Under the pieces are notes generated by a model. That model saw nothing but the letters and a program-made list of their open reading frames with translations. It ran no database searches and had not been told where the DNA came from. 64,000 bases of DNA from Anoplopoma fimbria (Eukaryota; Chordata; Actinopteri; Perciformes; Anoplopomatidae). A program made the translations under genes and the position numbers. The stretch spans positions 4,227,814-4,291,813 of the forward strand of contig NC_072452.1 in NCBI RefSeq assembly GCF_027596085.1, written 5' to 3'. Position 1 is the stretch's first letter. Each line of letters begins with the position of its first letter. Below are positions 59,438 through 64,000 of this stretch, in pieces.

Positions 59438-60609
59438 GTGATAAATCACCATTTAGACTCCTTCTCCCTTTTACTTCTTTAACCTGTCTCTTATTTCATT
59501 GCTCTTTCCCCTCCAGTGCACTCTTACCTTACACTGATCTTTTTCTCTGCATGTCGTCCTTCACTCTCTAACAGACTCACATGTTTCATCCCTACTTCCC
59601 CGTTCTCATTACTGCCAATGTACGACCCGAGATGGCACCTATTTCTTTCAGTATATGAAGATGGAGCACGTTCACACCGCCCCTCGCCCCTGACTACACG
59701 CAACCAACAAGCCTTGTAGGTGCACATTCATATGTGTGTGCTCAGACCTTATATGTATGTTTGCCTTTGTGTGCCTGTGTTTGTTCATGTGTGTGTGTTA
59801 GGGTCAAAAGACAGCTTACACAACGCTACCAATTAAAGGAGCATTTGGTATGGCATTGACCTCCGACCTCTGAGTGGCTTCACCCACAGTACAGCCCACG
59901 CTTGAACACGGTTCATCTACAGGCTGCAGAAAAGGAATTATAATTTGGCTTGTCCTATTTTACTGGTCCTTATGGCGCTAACACAATGTTCCCAAACCCA
60001 GAGTCGCTGTTAGCACCGTGAGTTGCGCATCGCTTGCAACCGCCATCTGCCCCATTTTAAGGCCATTTCACAAAAAGTTTACTCAGCCTATTGCATTATA
60101 CTTCAAGTCATATCACATTGAATATTAGTTCATTTTTGTTCAAGAATTTTAATTCATGGCAAAGGAGATGGTGTTATAGCTCTCATATGTGCGACATGAC
60201 AATTGGTGACTCCCAGTGGTAGCATCAAAAAAAGACAAAAACAAAGTACTCTATTACCCTCTCCTCTCCCCCAACAAATCCAATGGGGGAAATGGATTTA
60301 TTGACTTTTGCCAAAATTGGAAAAAAAAGATTTAGGCGCAGAGAAAGTCTAGACATGTTGGCTTTAAATGGCTTTAGCAGGACCCTTTAAACTTGGTAAT
60401 TGACATATCTTAAAATGGGTTACATTTCAGTGCAAAGTAAAATACGTTTCAAAAGGAGCCACCAATCTGCTCTTCGGGGTGAAATAAATCCATATAAAAG
60501 ATAAGAGCCACTATGTCCAAAACAGAGGAAGCCATCATAGCCTATCAGCTACTAGCTAATTAGCTGTGTTCCACCAAACACATTTATATAATGCCCAGCT
60601 ATCGTATAA
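59435..60609. other. No recognised feature
   Basis: Pyrimidine-rich 59455-59530 ending CCCCTCCAG, an acceptor-like string without other exon support. Nothing else. Confidence 0.35.
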
Positions 60610-60760
60610 ACTGCTCCCCAAAACTGCAGTTTTGAAGCCTCAAGTTCAGTATATTGGCTTTCGCCATCTTGGATTTTTGCCATTGCCATCTTGGCATTTT
60701 GCAACCATTAGGAAGTGATCGTTTTTGGACTGCGTAGGAGTGACGCAGCTGCACCACTGT
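60610..60760 (+). repeat. Dispersed family B, partial copy
   Basis: TTGAAGCCTCAAGTTCAG, CGCCATCTTGG, GCCATTGCCATCTTGGC, GGAAGTGATCGTTTTTGGACTG parallel 11625-11730. Confidence 0.65.
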
Positions 60761-61787
60761 TTTTCATAAGAGCATGATTGTACATTTGGAGTGTCATAAA
60801 ATACAAAATAAAAGACAATTTATATGTGTAATTTCATGACGAGGGGCCCCATGCATAGCAGAAAATTACAAAAAGGTGTTATTTTGTTTTGTTTCCATGC
60901 AATAAGAATGACATTTCCAAGTTGAAGCAGAAATAAATATGAAAATGAGAGAATAATAACAGACTTCTTCTAAACAATAAAAGACAATGGTGTTATGCCT
61001 AATATGTTGTGCACTCCCCAGAGGTATATTTAGGATTGAACCATTACCAGTAAATGTGTGCTTCACATTCATTAAAGGTATCCCTGTCCTGATCACATCA
61101 TTAACTTTGCTCCCACTGTATGTTCTTTATGTGTTTTAAACTTCGTTATGGTAAAAAAAAAAAAAAGGATAGCTCCGGAGTGTTCTCTCTCCGCATGATG
61201 TAGCCAGCATTCTCTTCATTCTGCTTCCTGGTTGATAATGACAGGGCAGAAAGTGCAGAAAGTACAGGCTGTCACCGCCTGATGCTCCTCCGAGGAGAGG
61301 AAGAAGGGAAGGGGAAAATATAAAAAGCGACATGACGGAAAGGATAATTTGGGAAGATGGGTTCTTCTCTTTCTCTGAGCGTGTGAAAACATCATATCTC
61401 ATTGTCAGCGACTCTAGGACTTTTATTGCACTTTTTTGCGGTCTTATTTTTGTAGCGCTTTGAGAATGAGGGTAGCTTTGTTTTGAGTGGATTCTTTCAA
61501 GGCCTTTGTGCTCCGTGCCTTTTCGGTGTTGTGCAGTGGGTGGTGACAGGAGGGGATGGGGGAGGAGAGGGGAGACTGACATCACGGCGCGGGAACAGGA
61601 CAGGCCATCGGTTGTGAGTGCTAAAGAGGATCCTGCCTCCTCTGTGTGCTCACTGTGTCTGGGAGAAAATTACTAACATCACCACTACAAGGCTCTGCTA
61701 AACAGATGCTGCTCAATGCCAAATGGGTCATTACACCAACTAAACTGTGCACGAGTCTAAGTGTGCCCATGTGCGAGGCTGTCTGTG
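60761..61787. other. No recognised feature
   Basis: A14 run near 61152. AT-rich at 60860-61130 and moderately GC-rich at 61160-61620, where short frames have no motif. Confidence 0.4.
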
Positions 61788-61793
61788 TGTGTG

Positions 61794-61832
<39 letters not shown>
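61788..61832 (+). repeat. (TG)n microsatellite
   Basis: TG run with a TTTTG interruption at the start. Confidence 0.95.
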
Positions 61833-61834
<2 letters not shown>

Positions 61835-64000
61835 TTTGTACTTGTCACTTTGCAGACCACGTGTGGGAATGTATAATGAATTGGTATGTTGTATTGATGA
61901 GGACATATGGTGTTTCCATATGGGGGTGTCATGCTTTGTGGAACCTCAATACTGCGACCGCTAGTTCATGGGCCTCTTCTGCTAATGTCTCTATCATACT
62001 CCATGTAGTTGTTGTATCATTGTTATTGTTTTGTTATTGCTCCTTGCTAATCTCTTATTAGTAGAATCTGTGTCTTTAAAGGTTGTCATTTCTCCTTTAG
62101 TTAAAAACTGGGATCAGGTCCTACTTCCTCAATGAGCAAAAATCACTTATATTCCAATTACCAATGTACATGCTCAAAATCACAAGCCCTTCCAGGACAA
62201 TTTTGGCAGCCTCCAGGTAAAACGATTTGCTTTCTGTTTAATAAAGGCCTTTAAACGTCAAAATATCATGAACGTTGCCAGTGTAGACTTTGAAAAAAAA
62301 TGTGCATCGCTTCTTTTATTTCAAGTTGCGTTTAACCTTAGTCGCTGCTAACGCGTTCTCCTTCCCAATGCGCCAAGTGAGTCAGTGGCCCTAAGCGTCT
62401 GATGCTGGTGAGCTAAGAACCCTTTAGCATCTGAGCGAGACGCACCCAACTCAAATGTAAACCCATCCATGTCATTATAAGATTCTAAGCGTGAGAAAGT
62501 CAATGAAGGGCCGGTGTGGGGGTGGGGGGAGAGTTTGGACAGGTGTAACACACATAGGACTTTCACCCAGGAGACCGCTGTTTGTGTCCTGTGTCAATAC
62601 CAGTTATTTAACAGAATGGACTAACACCAGTAACAAAAGAAGCAGTTATTTATTTATTTCACACAACAAACATACATATTTCTACCCAAAACACAATATT
62701 TTCTTTAACAAAGTTGTTTTTTTTAATAAGCAAACCTAAAAACGAACCTGTTTGAAGTTTGTTTTGAAAAGACACTAAGTATGTCCCAATAGGGCTTCTG
62801 ACCAACCTTCCTTGTTTGACACTTTGGGAGGAAGAACATTTGTTGCTGCTTGTGTTATGCTACTAGGTTACTTTTTTAAGGGAAGGTAATGCTTTACTTT
62901 TTTCACACTGGAGACCATGGTTAACAAGTTAACGAGTTCTGGATGTGGTTTGGTTTGAACAACAAAAGCACTTGGGTCAAGAAGCATCTTTAAAACTGTG
63001 AATAAAACACATTTAATTTCTGATAGTATTCACAGTAAAACTCACCCGTTAAGCTTTCATAATGAACCGGCAAAATCAGGAAATGCTGGGTTTTATCGGC
63101 ATGAACTTAACAGGACTGCAACTTAAGGCAAAATAGTATAACAAAGCAGATATCTGAACAGGAGAGAATAAACTGTCTTTATTATGTGTAGTAAAATCAT
63201 TGTGAAATGCAATAAACATCTGCAGTCTTTATGTTTTCTGCAGCTTGCTGTTTAAGCATTTTCTGGGAAAAAATGCTACGCCATTTAGCAAGCACTTCAC
63301 TTAAAAATAACACAGTGAAATTCGGATTTGTGACAAAACACATATTGTTTGTCTGCTGTCTCAACATAACCCGTGTGTCCTCAATGTGTTTTGACTGAAA
63401 GCAGACCAGTGTTTGAAACTGCCCACTTCCAGGGGTTAAGGCCGGTTCACGTCCAGCTGGGGACCTTCCCCTGCACGTCACACCGCATCGCGCATTTCCT
63501 GTCATCTCTCTATTGTCATGCAACAAAGGCATAAAATAATCCCTTTTGTGAACCGATCCTGTTAGATGTGTATGACGTGCAAACTGGGTATAGTTGGATC
63601 ATTTATAAGGTAAGTCAAACAGCAGTTGAACGGGTTGGAATCAGAGTATGGAATCTTACAAACACTTGTTGCTGGGATCAGGTTCATTTAAGTGACTCGT
63701 CCGCATCCAAATGGCTTTCACAGTATCAGGGGTTTGCTGAGTTAATACCTGCAGGAAGAAACAAGACATTTTAATGAGAAATTGAATAACTTAGTTGGCC
63801 AGCCCTAACCCTCATTAACTTTCATAATGTGCTGCCCTCTGGCAAATCACATCCGGTACAGACCTGAGAAAGTTGCTTCCATCAAAATCTGCTCATAACA
63901 GAAACGCAGGATCTTAGATGTTTCCAAATGATGAGAACTAAATGTCTCAACGTGGCATTTATCACGTACGTTTGTTCATCTACACCAATGCGATTACCTT
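61833..64000. other. No recognised feature
   Basis: The segment 62760-62960 has phrases recalling family A (CACTTTGGGAGGAAGAACATTTG) but too little to call a copy. The rest is unassigned. Confidence 0.4.

Noticed and set aside
59495..59525. Polypyrimidine tract followed by CCAG, a possible splice acceptor
   Set aside because: The following sequence has no coding or exon-like character, and the donor at 38481 lies more than 20 kb upstream with no evidence of linkage.

Overview
The window is non-coding vertebrate nuclear DNA, almost certainly from a ray-finned fish and probably a spiny-rayed (percomorph) teleost. The pointers are long CA/TG microsatellites every few kilobases, an L2-type LINE reverse transcriptase, a degenerate Ty3/gypsy pol, PIF/Harbinger and Tc1-type terminal-inverted-repeat elements, and tRNA-headed SINEs ending in (TAATG)n. 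The species assignment is inference. I found no intact protein-coding gene, no rRNA or tRNA gene, no CRISPR array and nothing bacterial. The longer open frames are either translated microsatellites (Cys-Val, His-Thr, Leu-Ser, Arg-Glu repeats) or transposon remnants.

Layout. 1-4.5 kb: a CpG-dense patch (560-720), a LINE scrap (2112-2345) and a 0.65 kb inverted-repeat element (3090-3750). 4.5-7.6 kb: a decayed Ty3/gypsy pol on the plus strand, split by a 5'-truncated L2 LINE on the minus strand. 7.6-15 kb: mostly unrecognised sequence with one copy of dispersed family B (11585-12025). 15-18 kb: a transposon-dense block with an internally deleted PIF/Harbinger-like element, then a three-level nest (dispersed family C, interrupted by a TA-flanked inverted-repeat element, itself interrupted by a LINE 3' end with a 31-bp target duplication). 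18-25 kb: microsatellites and family fragments. 25-34 kb: a Tc1-type element carrying a SINE fragment, a compound TG minisatellite, a second LINE 3' end and a short Tc1-type MITE.

35-38.5 kb differs in character. A TCTA array and a ~335-bp CT tract are followed by about 1.7 kb of CpG-containing, transposon-poor sequence ending in a good splice-donor match (38481/38482). This is the best candidate in the window for a gene's promoter and untranslated first exon; the gene is not identifiable here. 38.6-64 kb: a ~310-bp block repeated almost exactly 20.49 kb downstream (38636 and 59126), two full-length SINEs with 7-bp target duplications (44635-44925 minus, 49412-49703 plus), a perfect 40-bp palindrome (43775-43814), further copies of the dispersed families, and a few non-repetitive AT-rich stretches with clustered transcription-factor-like motifs that may be conserved non-coding elements.

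The window most likely lies in the upstream region and/or a long intron of a gene whose coding exons fall outside it. No genes act together here. What can be read is insertion history, plus a small set of candidate regulatory stretches that need cross-species comparison.
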